From: an uncultured Bacilli bacterium
Lineage (GTDB): Bacteria; Bacillota_I; Bacilli_A; RF39; UBA660
Assembly (NCBI GenBank): GCA_934129945.1
Contig: CAKOXC010000001.1
Span: forward strand, 1 to 64,000
DNA: 64,000 bases
Direction of reading: 5' to 3'
Part shown: positions 52,809 through 62,660 of the stretch, one piece after another
Layout of the letters: each line of letters begins with the position of its first letter
Position numbering within the stretch: the first letter of the stretch is position 1
The notes under the pieces: model-generated
Told to the model about the DNA's origin: nothing
Databases searched by the model: none
The model's input: only the letters and a program-made list of their open reading frames with translations
Translations under genes and position numbers: made by a program

Positions 52809-54245
52809 TTATTTAAGATAATTATTTAAATATTCAATCCATTCAGGAGCATTTTCTTCATTAAACAAATGATATAAAAAATCTACAACTATTTGATGCC
52901 TATTTTTAGATTCTTCTTTACCAGAATCAGTTAGCATTAAATCTTTAAGTTTTAATATTTTTTCAAAAATATGGCATACACTACTATCTGCACATTTTCT
53001 TGTATATTTTTCTGCATTCATATCTTCAATTGGGAAAATATTTCTATCAAAAAATGGTTTTCCATTTTTCATACTATAAGTATAGACTCTTAAAATACCA
53101 TTTGCTCCTAATGCATCACACATATCTACATCTGATACAATTTTCCCTTCAAGAGTTGTTGGACTATGTCCTTTTAATCTTTTGCTATATCCAATATTAT
53201 TAATAGCATCACATACTTGTTCTTGGATAGCTTTATCAACATTGCAATCATCCATAATTATTTTGGCGTTTGTAAGTTTTTCTGCATTTTCCATACCAAA
53301 TAACTTATAATCATCTGCATCATGAAGTAATGCTATTAATGATACTATATACTTATTTGCATTTTCTTTTTCAGCAAATTTTAAAGATAAATCTAAAACC
53401 CTATTAATATGTTCAAGTCCATGTCCAGAGTTGTCTTTCTCTAATAGTTTTGCTACTTCATTTTTTACTTTTTCTATATGATTACTAACATTATATTTGT
53501 ACATAACTTCAGAACTCCTTTTATAGACATTTGTTATTTTTGATAATTCAGAAATAATCATATCTTCATCACTATTTTTAGTATAAAACAATTCATTTTT
53601 ATTTGAAAAATGAACAGTTTCTTCGGATATGTAATTTGTAAATATACTTCCGACTACTACATCTTTAATATTATATTTTTCAATATATTTTTTATAAAGT
53701 TCTAAATCATTGATTGTTATACCTTTTAAAACTGGTTTTATATATAAAACAACAGGTATGTCTAAACTATTAAAAAGTGAAAAATTTTGAAATCTATTAG
53801 AAATAGGTGTAGTATTTTTTTCAATGGTATCATGTTTAGAAATAGTTGCCGAACTAACAAAAATAACTAGTTGTCCAAAATAATTTATTAGTGGTAATAT
53901 TTCGGTAAGTTCTTCTTTCCTTATTTGTTTCTTAGTTGATAATTGAATTTGATTTCCCTTTTTTAAAAAGTATTTTATTAAACTAATTGTTTCATTTTTA
54001 TTATATTCATCCCAACACTCTGAATAACAACCAAGTGTTATTAAAGTTTTTTGATTTATATCAAGTTTATTTTTTTCTATAAATTCAATTATAGTTTGTG
54101 CTGAAATAGTCCTATAATTATCTGAACTATTACTATATCCCATTTTTGGTAAATAGCAATATGCGCATTGCCCAGCACATCCTAAACTTGTATTTATGAA
54201 TATTCTTTTATTGTCTTTAGCAAAAAGATAACCATTATCAATCAT
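52809..54245 (-). CDS. Radical SAM domain fused to an HD-type phosphohydrolase
   Basis: 478 residues. N-terminal CAGQCAYCYLPKMGY is the radical SAM CxxxCxxC with the SPL-like spacing. The rest of the barrel runs to about 250. Residues about 270-478 form an HD domain: HGLEHINRVLDLSLKFAEKE, LIALLHDADDYKLFG (HD pair), SDVDMCDALG. A radical SAM with an HD phosphohydrolase in one chain is rare. A photolyase- or nucleotide-related role is possible, but the substrate is unknown. Start ATG 54245, with AGGTGATGATT before it. It is followed immediately by the methyltransferase. Confidence 0.8.
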   Translation of the reverse strand: MIDNGYLFAKDNKRIFINTSLGCAGQCAYCYLPKMGYSNSSDNYRTISAQTIIEFIEKNKLDINQKTLITLGCYSECWDEYNKNETISLIKYFLKKGNQIQLSTKKQIRKEELTEILPLINYFGQLVIFVSSATISKHDTIEKNTTPISNRFQNFSLFNSLDIPVVLYIKPVLKGITINDLELYKKYIEKYNIKDVVVGSIFTNYISEETVHFSNKNELFYTKNSDEDMIISELSKITNVYKRSSEVMYKYNVSNHIEKVKNEVAKLLEKDNSGHGLEHINRVLDLSLKFAEKENANKYIVSLIALLHDADDYKLFGMENAEKLTNAKIIMDDCNVDKAIQEQVCDAINNIGYSKRLKGHSPTTLEGKIVSDVDMCDALGANGILRVYTYSMKNGKPFFDRNIFPIEDMNAEKYTRKCADSSVCHIFEKILKLKDLMLTDSGKEESKNRHQIVVDFLYHLFNEENAPEWIEYLNNYLK

Positions 54246-54255
54246 TAATCATCAC

Positions 54256-55026
54256 CTAAACCTTTCCTATAAACATTTCTGTATGAAAATCAAAACTAAC
54301 GATGTCATCATTTTTATATTTATTAAAAATAGTTATAATACCATTTATAAACTCATCATAATATTCACTATCTTCTTTTGGAGCATACGATAATGATTTA
54401 GATAACCCTATTAGCATATCTATAGTATAATCTTTAGAATGGATAAATGTATAAGTCTTATATTCACTATTCTTGAAAAATTTTTTACGATCATCAACAT
54501 TTTTATGTTGATATGTTTTACCAGTAAGTTTAGTATTCCAAGAGCTTATATATTTGAAGTATTCCTTACTAAATTCATTATTTTCATCTTCCCAGTCATT
54601 CCAAACTATTGCAAAATCTCCATTAGATTGTAATATTTTATTTACTTCTTGTTTTAATTTTTGTTTATCAAACCAATGAAAACTTTGGACCGCAAATACA
54701 ATATCAACTGAATTTTCAGGCAATCCTGTTGATTCTGCACTTTTATTAATATAAACAATATTATCACAATCATTGCAATATTCTTTTCCTTTGTTAATCA
54801 TATCAATATTTGGTTCAACATAATAAATTTGTTTACAATAAGAACTTGCTATTTTAGAAAACTTTCCAGTTCCTGCACCTAACTCAACTATAATTTTATT
54901 TTTCATATTATATTCCTTAGATAAAAAATCAAAAAGTTCGGTTGGATATGTGGGTCTATATTTTGAATAATCTTCTTGTTTTCCAAAATAAAATTTTTTA
55001 CTATCTTTTTCCACATTATATTTCAT
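54256..55026 (-). CDS. Class I SAM-dependent methyltransferase
   Basis: 256 residues. YSKYRPTYPTELFDFLSKEY, VELGAGTGKFSKIA (SAM loop), YVEPNIDMINKGKEYC, VFAVQSFHWFDKQK (DxxxxxxSFHW block typical of type 11-like enzymes). Substrate unknown. Start ATG after AAAGGTGATTTT. Precedes the radical SAM-HD gene by 10 nt, and follows leader G. Confidence 0.85.
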   Translation of the reverse strand: MKYNVEKDSKKFYFGKQEDYSKYRPTYPTELFDFLSKEYNMKNKIIVELGAGTGKFSKIASSYCKQIYYVEPNIDMINKGKEYCNDCDNIVYINKSAESTGLPENSVDIVFAVQSFHWFDKQKLKQEVNKILQSNGDFAIVWNDWEDENNEFSKEYFKYISSWNTKLTGKTYQHKNVDDRKKFFKNSEYKTYTFIHSKDYTIDMLIGLSKSLSYAPKEDSEYYDEFINGIITIFNKYKNDDIVSFDFHTEMFIGKV

Positions 55027-55066
55027 AAAATCACCTTTATAAAATTATAATATAAAACAACAAAAT

Positions 55067-55229
55067 TTTCCATACTCCCGTTGAAATTTAATAAGAATTC
55101 ATATATAATATTTTTAGAAAGAGAGCGTTATGGTTCGTAAGCTGTTGCTTAATCGCTCCATTGAGGAATTTGTTCGAACTGTTTAGTTTGAACTTGATAT
55201 ATAGAATCAATCGAAAGATTGATTTTTTT
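55067..55229 (+). promoter_or_regulatory. Leader copy G
   Basis: Begins TTTCCATAC (55067). Promoter TTGAAA (55081-55086), spacer 17, TATAAT (55104-55109). Leader has a GAGCGTTA/TAATCGCTC stem, a 19-codon frame starting ATGGTTCGTAAGCTGTTGCT (55130), a strong GTTCGAACT/AGTTTGAAC hairpin (55170-55192), and terminator AATCAATC-GAAA-GATTGATT with T's (55205-55229). CGCTCCATTGAGG equals the 3' end of tRNA-Gly with its flank at 39610-39622. No gene follows on the plus strand; the remainder of 55027-55355 resembles the region after leader D. Confidence 0.65.
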
Positions 55230-55355
55230 GTATCCTGAAAAGAATTTATTATAAAAAAGTAATGTTATCAATAATTATCAGCCAATAAATTAAATAATAA
55301 TTATATTTGAAATAAAGAAAAAGATAATTATAAGCAGTAATGCTTTTTATCATCT

Positions 55356-55910
55356 TCATTTTGAGTTTAATTTTTCAATTAATTTTTTATGAATAGGTCT
55401 TATAAAATCACACATTGTCTCATTATCTGCTTCATCAAATGAAATCCATTTTACACCTTTTGATTCATCTTCCTTATAAATTAATGGTAACTTGTCATCT
55501 GCTTCCATAATGTATACAACATCTAAATGAAGGTGTGCTGAAACATATTTTCCACGTTTTATATGACCTTTTACCGTTGCAGATTGAATTGAATATATAT
55601 TTTCATCTAAAACTTTTACTTTTAATCCTGTTTCTTCTTCAACTTCACGAACTGCAACTGATAAAAAATCATCTTCTCCATCAGCGTGTCCTCCTGGATA
55701 AATCCAACCATCATTAATTATATGATAGACAACTACCATTTTATTTCTTTCTTTATTTACCACAAATGCTGATGCAGAAAAATGTCCCAAAATATTATCT
55801 CTAGTCAAAACATCATCAAATGTATCAATAAATTTTAAAAATTGTTCTTTATCTTTTTCTTCTTGTTCATTAAAAGGTACATAATTTTCTATTTTTTGTT
55901 TTAGATTCAT
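55356..55910 (-). CDS. NUDIX hydrolase, copy 2
   Basis: 184 residues, near-identical to the copy at 7519-8073; REVEEETGL catalytic core intact with the first Glu again replaced by Asp. Differences are conservative (e.g., ILGHF for IFGHF). Its 3' flank also matches the flank of copy 1. It is embedded between leader G and the glycosylase gene, so the gene and its leader moved as a unit at least twice. Confidence 0.85.
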   Translation of the reverse strand: MNLKQKIENYVPFNEQEEKDKEQFLKFIDTFDDVLTRDNILGHFSASAFVVNKERNKMVVVYHIINDGWIYPGGHADGEDDFLSVAVREVEEETGLKVKVLDENIYSIQSATVKGHIKRGKYVSAHLHLDVVYIMEADDKLPLIYKEDESKGVKWISFDEADNETMCDFIRPIHKKLIEKLNSK

Positions 55911-55989
55911 ACTTATACTCCTAAAAATTTAATTTATAAACATATTATATCATTTTTTTAATCATATTAATTTAATAGTTAAAACTTTT

Positions 55990-56532
55990 TTATTTATTTC
56001 TAAATAAAAAACACTCTTTATCATGAGAATAAATGAAACCTATTGCTTGTAAATATGAATATATAGTAGTTGAGCCAACAAATTTCATTCCTCTTTCAAT
56101 TAGATCTTTAGATATCATATCAGATAAATTATTAGTTGTTTTTCCAATTTCAAAAATTGTTTTTTCTTTAATAAATTGACATAAATATTTATAAAAACTA
56201 CCATACTCTTTTTGAATATTTTTAAATATTTTGGCATTAGAAATACTTGCTTGAATTTTTAATTTATTTCTAATTATATCTTTATTATTTAATAACTCTT
56301 CTATTTTTTTATCATCATAATTAATTACTTTTTCAATATCAAAATTATCATAAGCTTCTTTAAAAGATAATCGCTTATTTAAGATACATTCCCATGATAA
56401 TCCAGCTTGAAAGGATTCTAAGATTAGCATTTCAAATAAATATTTATCATTAGTATTTAAAACTCCCCATTCTTTATCATGATAATAAACATATAAAGAG
56501 TTATTCTCATTACACCACTTACATCTTTTCAT
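55990..56532 (-). CDS. tag: DNA-3-methyladenine glycosylase I
   Basis: 180 residues from ATG 56532 (AGAAGGAATATAATT). MKRCKWC, YYHDKEWGVLNTNDKYLFEM, LESFQAGLSWECILNKR, ...MKFVGSTTIYSYLQAIGFI, HDKECF at the end. The zinc ligands (Cys near the N-terminus, His in YHDKEWG, His and Cys in HDKEC) and the pocket Glu/Trp are present. It removes 3-methyladenine from DNA. Overlaps the HD gene stop by three nucleotides. Confidence 0.92.
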   Translation of the reverse strand: MKRCKWCNENNSLYVYYHDKEWGVLNTNDKYLFEMLILESFQAGLSWECILNKRLSFKEAYDNFDIEKVINYDDKKIEELLNNKDIIRNKLKIQASISNAKIFKNIQKEYGSFYKYLCQFIKEKTIFEIGKTTNNLSDMISKDLIERGMKFVGSTTIYSYLQAIGFIYSHDKECFLFRNK

Positions 56533-56549
56533 AATTATATTCCTTCTAA

Positions 56550-57158
56550 TCATAAATTATCTTTTATTTTTGGAAATAAATCATATAGATTATACCCTAA
56601 TAAATTATCAAAATATTTTTTTAATTTATAAGTTTCTATAACATGATATTGGGTATTAGCATATGCTCCTTTTCTAATAATTAAATCAATTAATCTTTTA
56701 TCAATTGTAAATACATTGTATCCATGAGGGCACATTAAATCACAAAGATTTATAATTTTTTCTTCAATTGTATACTCATGATTTTTTATAAAATCAGTCA
56801 AAAAAGGATTATCTTCTGGTTTTGGGCCACCGCCTGCAGTACATGTAACATCATTATTTAAGTAGGAATGTGTCAAACAAATATTAGCATATTCTAAATC
56901 ATATCCTTTACTTTTTAAATACTCATATCCCCTCATAACATGACCGCGAGATTCACCATTATATTTTCCAATATCATGTAAATATCCTAAAGTAATAGCT
57001 TTATCTACATCTACATCTATCCCTTTTTCATATAAAGCATTAGCAATTCTTCCAGCACTATCCCCTACTGAAATACAATGTTCTATCCATCTGTCATCCT
57101 TTGTTGTTTTGCTTTCTATTTCTAATAATTCTTTTGCTCCTTTGCTTGTTAACTTCAT
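56550..57158 (-). CDS. HD-domain phosphohydrolase
   Basis: 202 residues. HCISVGDSAGRIANALYEKG, TLGYLHDIGKYNGESRGHVM (HD motif), LTHSYLNND, CDLMCPHGY. The HDIG-like motif is complete. Acts on nucleotides or related phosphates; substrate unknown. Start ATG at 57158, 3 nt after the nucleosidase stop. Together with the next gene and the glycosylase it forms a four-gene run on the same strand. Confidence 0.85.
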   Translation of the reverse strand: MKLTSKGAKELLEIESKTTKDDRWIEHCISVGDSAGRIANALYEKGIDVDVDKAITLGYLHDIGKYNGESRGHVMRGYEYLKSKGYDLEYANICLTHSYLNNDVTCTAGGGPKPEDNPFLTDFIKNHEYTIEEKIINLCDLMCPHGYNVFTIDKRLIDLIIRKGAYANTQYHVIETYKLKKYFDNLLGYNLYDLFPKIKDNL

Positions 57159-57160
57159 TT

Positions 57161-58585
57161 TTATTCACCTAATTTTTCAAATAAATTCTCATATATTTTA
57201 TCTCTATCCAATTTAGTAACAAAAGTAATTTTATGTTTATTATTAGTTATTTCATAAGAAGTATCTTCTTTTATATTTGGACAACTTACATCAATTGTTT
57301 CAAACCAATTTTGATTTATCATATAAGCTATAACTGCTATATCCCATATTACTCTTGATTCTTTGATTCCATGATAACCATCATTATAAAATCTCTTAAT
57401 TAAATAATTACATAAATCAGATTTATTTTCTAAATATCTTTTTAAAGTATTAATATCAATTCTTAATTCTGAAACAACATTTTTACATGGAAGGATAGTT
57501 AATTTTACTTTTGATTCAAATACTATTTTTACAGCTTCAATATCTTGTCTAAAATTATATTCAAGATTATCTTTATAACCAACTGCATTACCACCTAACC
57601 AAATAACTTCTATTTTATCAATTATCCTAGGATCTTTTTTGATTGCTAAAGCAATATTAGTAATAGCTCCGATTCCTAATACATAGGTTTTATCATTTTT
57701 CAAAGCTACTTCTATAATTTTATTTACTGCAGCATTATCCTCATCATAACCATTTTGAATGTAATTTGTTGAACCTTCAAATACTTTATTAATTGAATTA
57801 AAACCTTGCCACTTACATATTTTTAAAATTTCTTCATAACTTAATTTTTGACTATCAACTGTGGATACATTTCTTTTTACGCGAGAAAATGGCGCTATTG
57901 TTATTGCTTCAATATTAAATATATCTTGATTTTTTAACATGTAAGCAAGTGCAAATTGATCGTCACACTCATTATAAGTATCTGTATCTAAAATTATATT
58001 AATTTTTTTCTTTGTATAATTTGATACACAATCATAAAATTCTTTCCAACTCTTAACTCTTGGAACATCAGAATTTTTATTAAATGGTGTATCCATTACA
58101 AATGTAGTAATTCCATGTTCAATACATTTTTTACATATTCTAATAGAATCATCAAGCATAATATCAATATTTTCTTCCAAACACCTTAAAGCTTTAGCGT
58201 CATTAACATATGCATCTGTTAAAATTAACTTATCATAATAAATATTATTTTCAGCTAACCACTTTTTTGTCATAGTTAAGGGATCAGAGTATTCTCCATT
58301 ATCTCTACCAGTGATAATACAAACAAAATGTCCATCTTCATGAAGTTTATCTATATAATATTTAGCTCCTTCAATGAGACCTAATTTTTTTGCTATTCGC
58401 TCTATATTATTTTTATAAAAATCTTCTTCTTCCTCTTTAGACCAATCAAATCTTCCTTTTCTTACATCTACGTTTTCATTTATAATTCCAGTATTTCTTA
58501 ATTCTTTATCATGAATTAAATATTCTTTTAATAAACATTGTCCTAAATTTGAAATTACATTATCTATGTCTATTCCTATTCGCAT
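57161..58585 (-). CDS. 5'-nucleotidase (HAD) - nucleoside hydrolase fusion, copy 2
   Basis: About 474 residues. HAD domain start GIDIDNVISNLGQCLLKEYL, ITGRDNGE, MLDDSIRICKK; hydrolase domain ILDTDTYNECDDQFALAYML, GIGAITNIALAI, WLGGN, WDIAVIAYMINQNW. Same architecture as the gene at 16788-18203. Start ATG 58585 after GGAGGTATAAC. Divergence between copies is high, so the duplication is old; each is embedded in a different set of cargo genes. Confidence 0.85.
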   Translation of the reverse strand: MRIGIDIDNVISNLGQCLLKEYLIHDKELRNTGIINENVDVRKGRFDWSKEEEEDFYKNNIERIAKKLGLIEGAKYYIDKLHEDGHFVCIITGRDNGEYSDPLTMTKKWLAENNIYYDKLILTDAYVNDAKALRCLEENIDIMLDDSIRICKKCIEHGITTFVMDTPFNKNSDVPRVKSWKEFYDCVSNYTKKKINIILDTDTYNECDDQFALAYMLKNQDIFNIEAITIAPFSRVKRNVSTVDSQKLSYEEILKICKWQGFNSINKVFEGSTNYIQNGYDEDNAAVNKIIEVALKNDKTYVLGIGAITNIALAIKKDPRIIDKIEVIWLGGNAVGYKDNLEYNFRQDIEAVKIVFESKVKLTILPCKNVVSELRIDINTLKRYLENKSDLCNYLIKRFYNDGYHGIKESRVIWDIAVIAYMINQNWFETIDVSCPNIKEDTSYEITNNKHKITFVTKLDRDKIYENLFEKLGE

Positions 58586-58665
58586 GTTATACCTCCACTG
58601 CATAAATTAATTATTTTATTACCTATTAAAATTATATAATAATAATTAATGTTTTTCTACCTTAA

Positions 58666-59811
58666 CTATATTTTAGACTTTTTAACTTCTAAATTAATTA
58701 CTATTGTCGAAATAATTGACATAATAAATATTATGTAAAATATATTTTTACCAATAAATTTAGTTATAATTGCTAAGATTGTAAGTATAATAACTTCTGT
58801 AAAACATAGACTCATTTGACCTACTGCTGCTAATAAATCTTTATCTTCTTTAGAATTTTTTATAATGTTTTGAATTGAAGTTTGTACAGAAGTTTCATAA
58901 ACTTTTTCTAAATTATCACTTGCTGTTTTATTAACAGAAATTATAATCTTATTTTTAGCAAATAGATAAATCGAAGTTATAAAAATTCTAATTATAGAAA
59001 CTAAGTTATTAGCTTTTGTTATATTTTTATCAGTGTACTTTCCAATCAAAGTAATAGTAACAATTTGGAATAACAATGAAAAAATGATAACCATAGAAAA
59101 TGCTTTAAAATCTTTAAGAACTATATATAAATATAAAGGAACAAATAATCTTTCTATAATGTGATTAGTACGAAAAGCATAAATTATTTTATAACTACTT
59201 TTTTTATAAAGTAAATATTTCATAGCAGATTTAAAAGGACTATTCTTTTTCGCTGGTTTATAATCAATTTTTAAAACCATAATATATTGTAAAATAAAGA
59301 AAGAAACTATTAGAAAGAATAAAAATATTGTATTATTGTTTACTACAGTCCATGCCACAAACAAGCTTGCAAAAACTGCTCCAAGGATTTTACAAATAAA
59401 ATATATACTATTAAATTTTCCACGATTTTTATTATCTACGTATTTGCTAGATAAGGCATCTGAAGAAGGATTTGAAAGTCCCATTAATCCCATTGATAAA
59501 ATAAAAATTATAATATTAGTTTTTAAACTACCACCATTAAGCATAAAGTAAGAATTAATTATACTAAAAATATTAGAAATAAGTAAACATTTTGCAATTC
59601 CTATTTTATTAGATATTGTTACAAAAAATGGTGTTATAAATCCAGTTATAAGAAATCTTATATCGTATATTAATAAAATCAAATAAATTGGAAGACCAGC
59701 TTTATAAAGCATTACTGTTCCAAAAGTTTCAATTAATGCATTTGCAAAATTGTAAAAAAAAGCATTTAAATATAAAAATTTATATTCTCTTTTTAAAAAA
59801 TATTCATTCAT
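58666..59811 (-). CDS. MFS transporter, copy 2
   Basis: 381 residues, about 11 TM segments, MNEYFLKREYKFLYLNAFFY at the start, then PFFVTISNKIGIAKCLLISN (a loop of the MFS A-motif type: ...NK.G....), and a large number of Ile/Phe. Related in type to the MFS at 50451 but not close. Start ATG after AAAGGAGTAAAAA. Precedes the nucleosidase fusion in the same direction; a nucleoside or base transport role is a guess. Confidence 0.7.
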   Translation of the reverse strand: MNEYFLKREYKFLYLNAFFYNFANALIETFGTVMLYKAGLPIYLILLIYDIRFLITGFITPFFVTISNKIGIAKCLLISNIFSIINSYFMLNGGSLKTNIIIFILSMGLMGLSNPSSDALSSKYVDNKNRGKFNSIYFICKILGAVFASLFVAWTVVNNNTIFLFFLIVSFFILQYIMVLKIDYKPAKKNSPFKSAMKYLLYKKSSYKIIYAFRTNHIIERLFVPLYLYIVLKDFKAFSMVIIFSLLFQIVTITLIGKYTDKNITKANNLVSIIRIFITSIYLFAKNKIIISVNKTASDNLEKVYETSVQTSIQNIIKNSKEDKDLLAAVGQMSLCFTEVIILTILAIITKFIGKNIFYIIFIMSIISTIVINLEVKKSKI

Positions 59812-59887
59812 TTTTTACTCCTTTAAATTTTTAGATTTTCTTAAATTGACCTCACTATTAAAATATACTACAAATACTTGAAATTAG

Positions 59888-60775
59888 CTAATCTTTTCTT
59901 CTTTTAATAACATCATTTTCTTCTATATTTCCAATCAAAAGAGAAGAATTATCAGAATGTTTTAAATAATTATAATTTACTTTTTGTTCATCATAATTAG
60001 CATAACAATATTTACAAAAGTGTTTACAAGAATTATAAGCACCAATATCAACCATCTGAACACAATTACACTTTTGTTCTTTTCTAGATTTCCAATTTTT
60101 ATATTTTTTACCAGTAAGTATGTAAGCAAGTTCATGTGATAAACATTCACCCACAACAAAACCATATTCACTCAAGTTTCTATCCTCAAAGCATGTTTGA
60201 ACTGTCATATTATTCTTCTTAGCACTTTTACTAAAATTTTTGCCAATTAATTCATAATCACTCTCAGTAAATGGTTTAAAATTTAATGTCTTTTCATTTT
60301 TTCTAACATTTTTATAATTATCTATAAAAGAAACAATAATTTTATGTACATAACCATTTAGTAACCCACATAATTTATCAAATGCTTTTATATGATAATT
60401 TATATTATATTTTTCACTTAAAAATATGGGATCATATCTAACTACTAAATTATCTATTCCAACAATTTCTGATAATTTTTTAATAGCTTTTATTATTTCT
60501 GCTTTAGATGGAACATTTGGCTCAATATCATTTTTATAAGGTGTTAAAGTAACATGAAATATTATTGGCTTTTTTATCTTTTTTAAATCATTTATAATTG
60601 GTAAAGGATTTTTAGTACAAAATAAAATTAAATCAACATCTTCAAAATATATTCTACTTATGACTTTAGGATTAAAAGGATTTCTAACATCAACAAAACC
60701 TTCTTTATAACGATTCATAAACCATTTAGAATAAAATGCTACAATATCTGTTCTTCCACTAACATTTAAAATCAT
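59888..60775 (-). CDS. DUF1848 protein (radical SAM-like with C-terminal Cys cluster)
   Basis: 295 residues. MILNVSGRTDIVAFYSKWFM, RNPFNPKVISRI, DLILFCTKNP is the DUF1848 start, and the C-terminus has CNCVQMVDIGAYNSCKHFCK and YCYANYD, an iron-sulphur type CxxxCxxC placed at the end rather than the N-terminus. Such proteins are annotated as unknown, possibly radical SAM. Start ATG after AAAAGGATGTTGTTTA. The cluster motif is complete, the reaction unknown. Confidence 0.8.
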   Translation of the reverse strand: MILNVSGRTDIVAFYSKWFMNRYKEGFVDVRNPFNPKVISRIYFEDVDLILFCTKNPLPIINDLKKIKKPIIFHVTLTPYKNDIEPNVPSKAEIIKAIKKLSEIVGIDNLVVRYDPIFLSEKYNINYHIKAFDKLCGLLNGYVHKIIVSFIDNYKNVRKNEKTLNFKPFTESDYELIGKNFSKSAKKNNMTVQTCFEDRNLSEYGFVVGECLSHELAYILTGKKYKNWKSRKEQKCNCVQMVDIGAYNSCKHFCKYCYANYDEQKVNYNYLKHSDNSSLLIGNIEENDVIKRRKD

Positions 60776-60979
60776 TAAACAACATCCTTTTCTTAATTTA
60801 AATTTATTTTTATAATATTTATAAATGTTTATTTACCTTTTTAATATATCACACAAACATTAAAAAAATAAGTATTATGATTTTAGCAACTATGTATATC
60901 TGTTTTATTTCAAACAAACTGTAATTTAATTTTTATTTAATTTATAGTATTCATGATATAATGTAAGTACGGTGATATT

Positions 60980-62636
60980 ATGAATACAGATGTATTAATT
61001 AACAAAATAACTTCTGAAGTTAGTAACTTGTGGCCTGATTTATATAAAATAAGATATATTTACTTAGAATTAGGTAAAGTTTTATATAAGAATACTGATT
61101 TCTTTTTTCGCGTAAAAAATAAAATTAATGATGATTTTATGACATTTGATGAAATTAAAAAAGTTTTTTATGACAGAAAAGAAAATGGTGGAGATTACAG
61201 CGTTATTTGTAGATCTGCTGCTGAAATTCTACATAAAGCATTTGATAAGGTTTGGAATTAATTCTACAATTATAGAAACTAATATTGATCCAGATAGTAA
61301 AAAGGAATCTACAGTTTATTCAAATGATGGTGAAAATTTAGAAGTACATCATTTCTTTTTAGCAGCACATGATAAAGATAATAACTGTAATTATTTTTTA
61401 ACATTGGCAGCTGACTTACCATACATTCAAATGGGAATGCAAACTCTTCACTTTGCAACTAATATCGACAAAAAAAGAACGGGAAAGAATGGAACTATAT
61501 TTGAATTATATGATGGTAAAGAGATTCCTCACAAAGTTTTAAATAAAGAAGAATTAAAAAATATAGATTTAAAGATTGGTTATATTAAAACGTTATATAA
61601 TCAAGAAGCTTCAAAGAAAAATAAGGCTCAAAGTTTTTTAGATTATAATGATTATTCATTTAAAATGATACAAGATGCAATGATTGGAAATAATTTGTTC
61701 TACTTTGAAGAAGAAAAAAATACTGAATTTTATAAAGAAATAATAAATCAAAAAGTAAATTTATATGATACTAGCTTAAAAGAATTAACCAATGATGACT
61801 GGAATTCTATGATAGAAATTACACTAAAAAGTACTGAAAACAAAATAGAAAATTTAACTGGACATAATTTAAACTTAGATTTAAATAACTATAATGAATG
61901 GCTTCAAAATATTTGTTTCCAGTTATCACCTTATTTCAAGAAAAATTTTAATATAAATATAGAAGAATTTTTTAGTGATGATATTTTTAACTATCCAAAA
62001 TTTTCTAAATTTATAAAAGAAAATTTAAATAAATTTAATGTTGATGAATATCACAATATTATAATTATCTTAGATAAATGTAATGCATTAGTTAATAAAT
62101 TTTTAAATCATGATTATAAGTTTTCAATATTATTAAATAGATTATCTTATCATTTTATTGAAGAATATCATTTACCTGAATTTCAGAAAAATTATGCTGA
62201 AAATAAATACCTAGCCAATAAATTTAACATACTATTTTGTAAACTATTTAATTGTAATAATGGAATAAATATTTTGTCTAATATGCAATACAGTGAACAA
62301 ATTGTTATAATAAAAAAAGTATTAGAATTGATGTTTCCTGAATTAAATTATGAAAACTGCAGTCTTGTTAAAAATTATAACGATTCTTATAGTCCTGTTG
62401 AGAACAGGATTCAGTCATACGTTATTAAAAGTAAAATAGATAGTGAATATTCTATTATTTTTAACATTATTGGTCTAAAAAATGAAGCTGATTATTATTT
62501 TCTTTATAATCCTAAAACTAACGAATTTAAAGTAATTAACTATTTGATGATTCCAATAAATTATGTGATAGTTAGTGATAGACTTAAAAATAAATTAGAA
62601 AATATTGAAGACATTGAAAATAGATATCAAAGATAA
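60980..62636 (+). pseudogene. Frameshifted large gene of unknown family (possible papain-like protein)
   Basis: ATG 60980 (GGTGATATT before it) reads MNTDVLINKITSEVSNLWPD to a stop at 61259; the second half continues in another frame from about 61253 to 62636. The join is AFDKV then GINSTIIETNIDPDSKKEST. A one-base indel near 61253 rejoins them into about 550 residues. The first part has YSVICRSAAEIL (Cys), and the next EVHHFFLAAHDKDNN (His) and LTLAADLPYIQMGMQT (Asp), a spacing that suggests a papain-like Cys-His-Asp triad. No membrane segment. The last 350 residues are helical and unidentified. No function assigned. Confidence 0.55.
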
Positions 62637-62638
62637 AA

Positions 62639-62660
62639 GCAAATAGAAATTTCTATTTGC
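62639..62660. terminator. Bidirectional terminator
   Basis: GCAAATAG-AAATTT-CTATTTGC between convergent genes, with T's on both sides. Confidence 0.75.
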
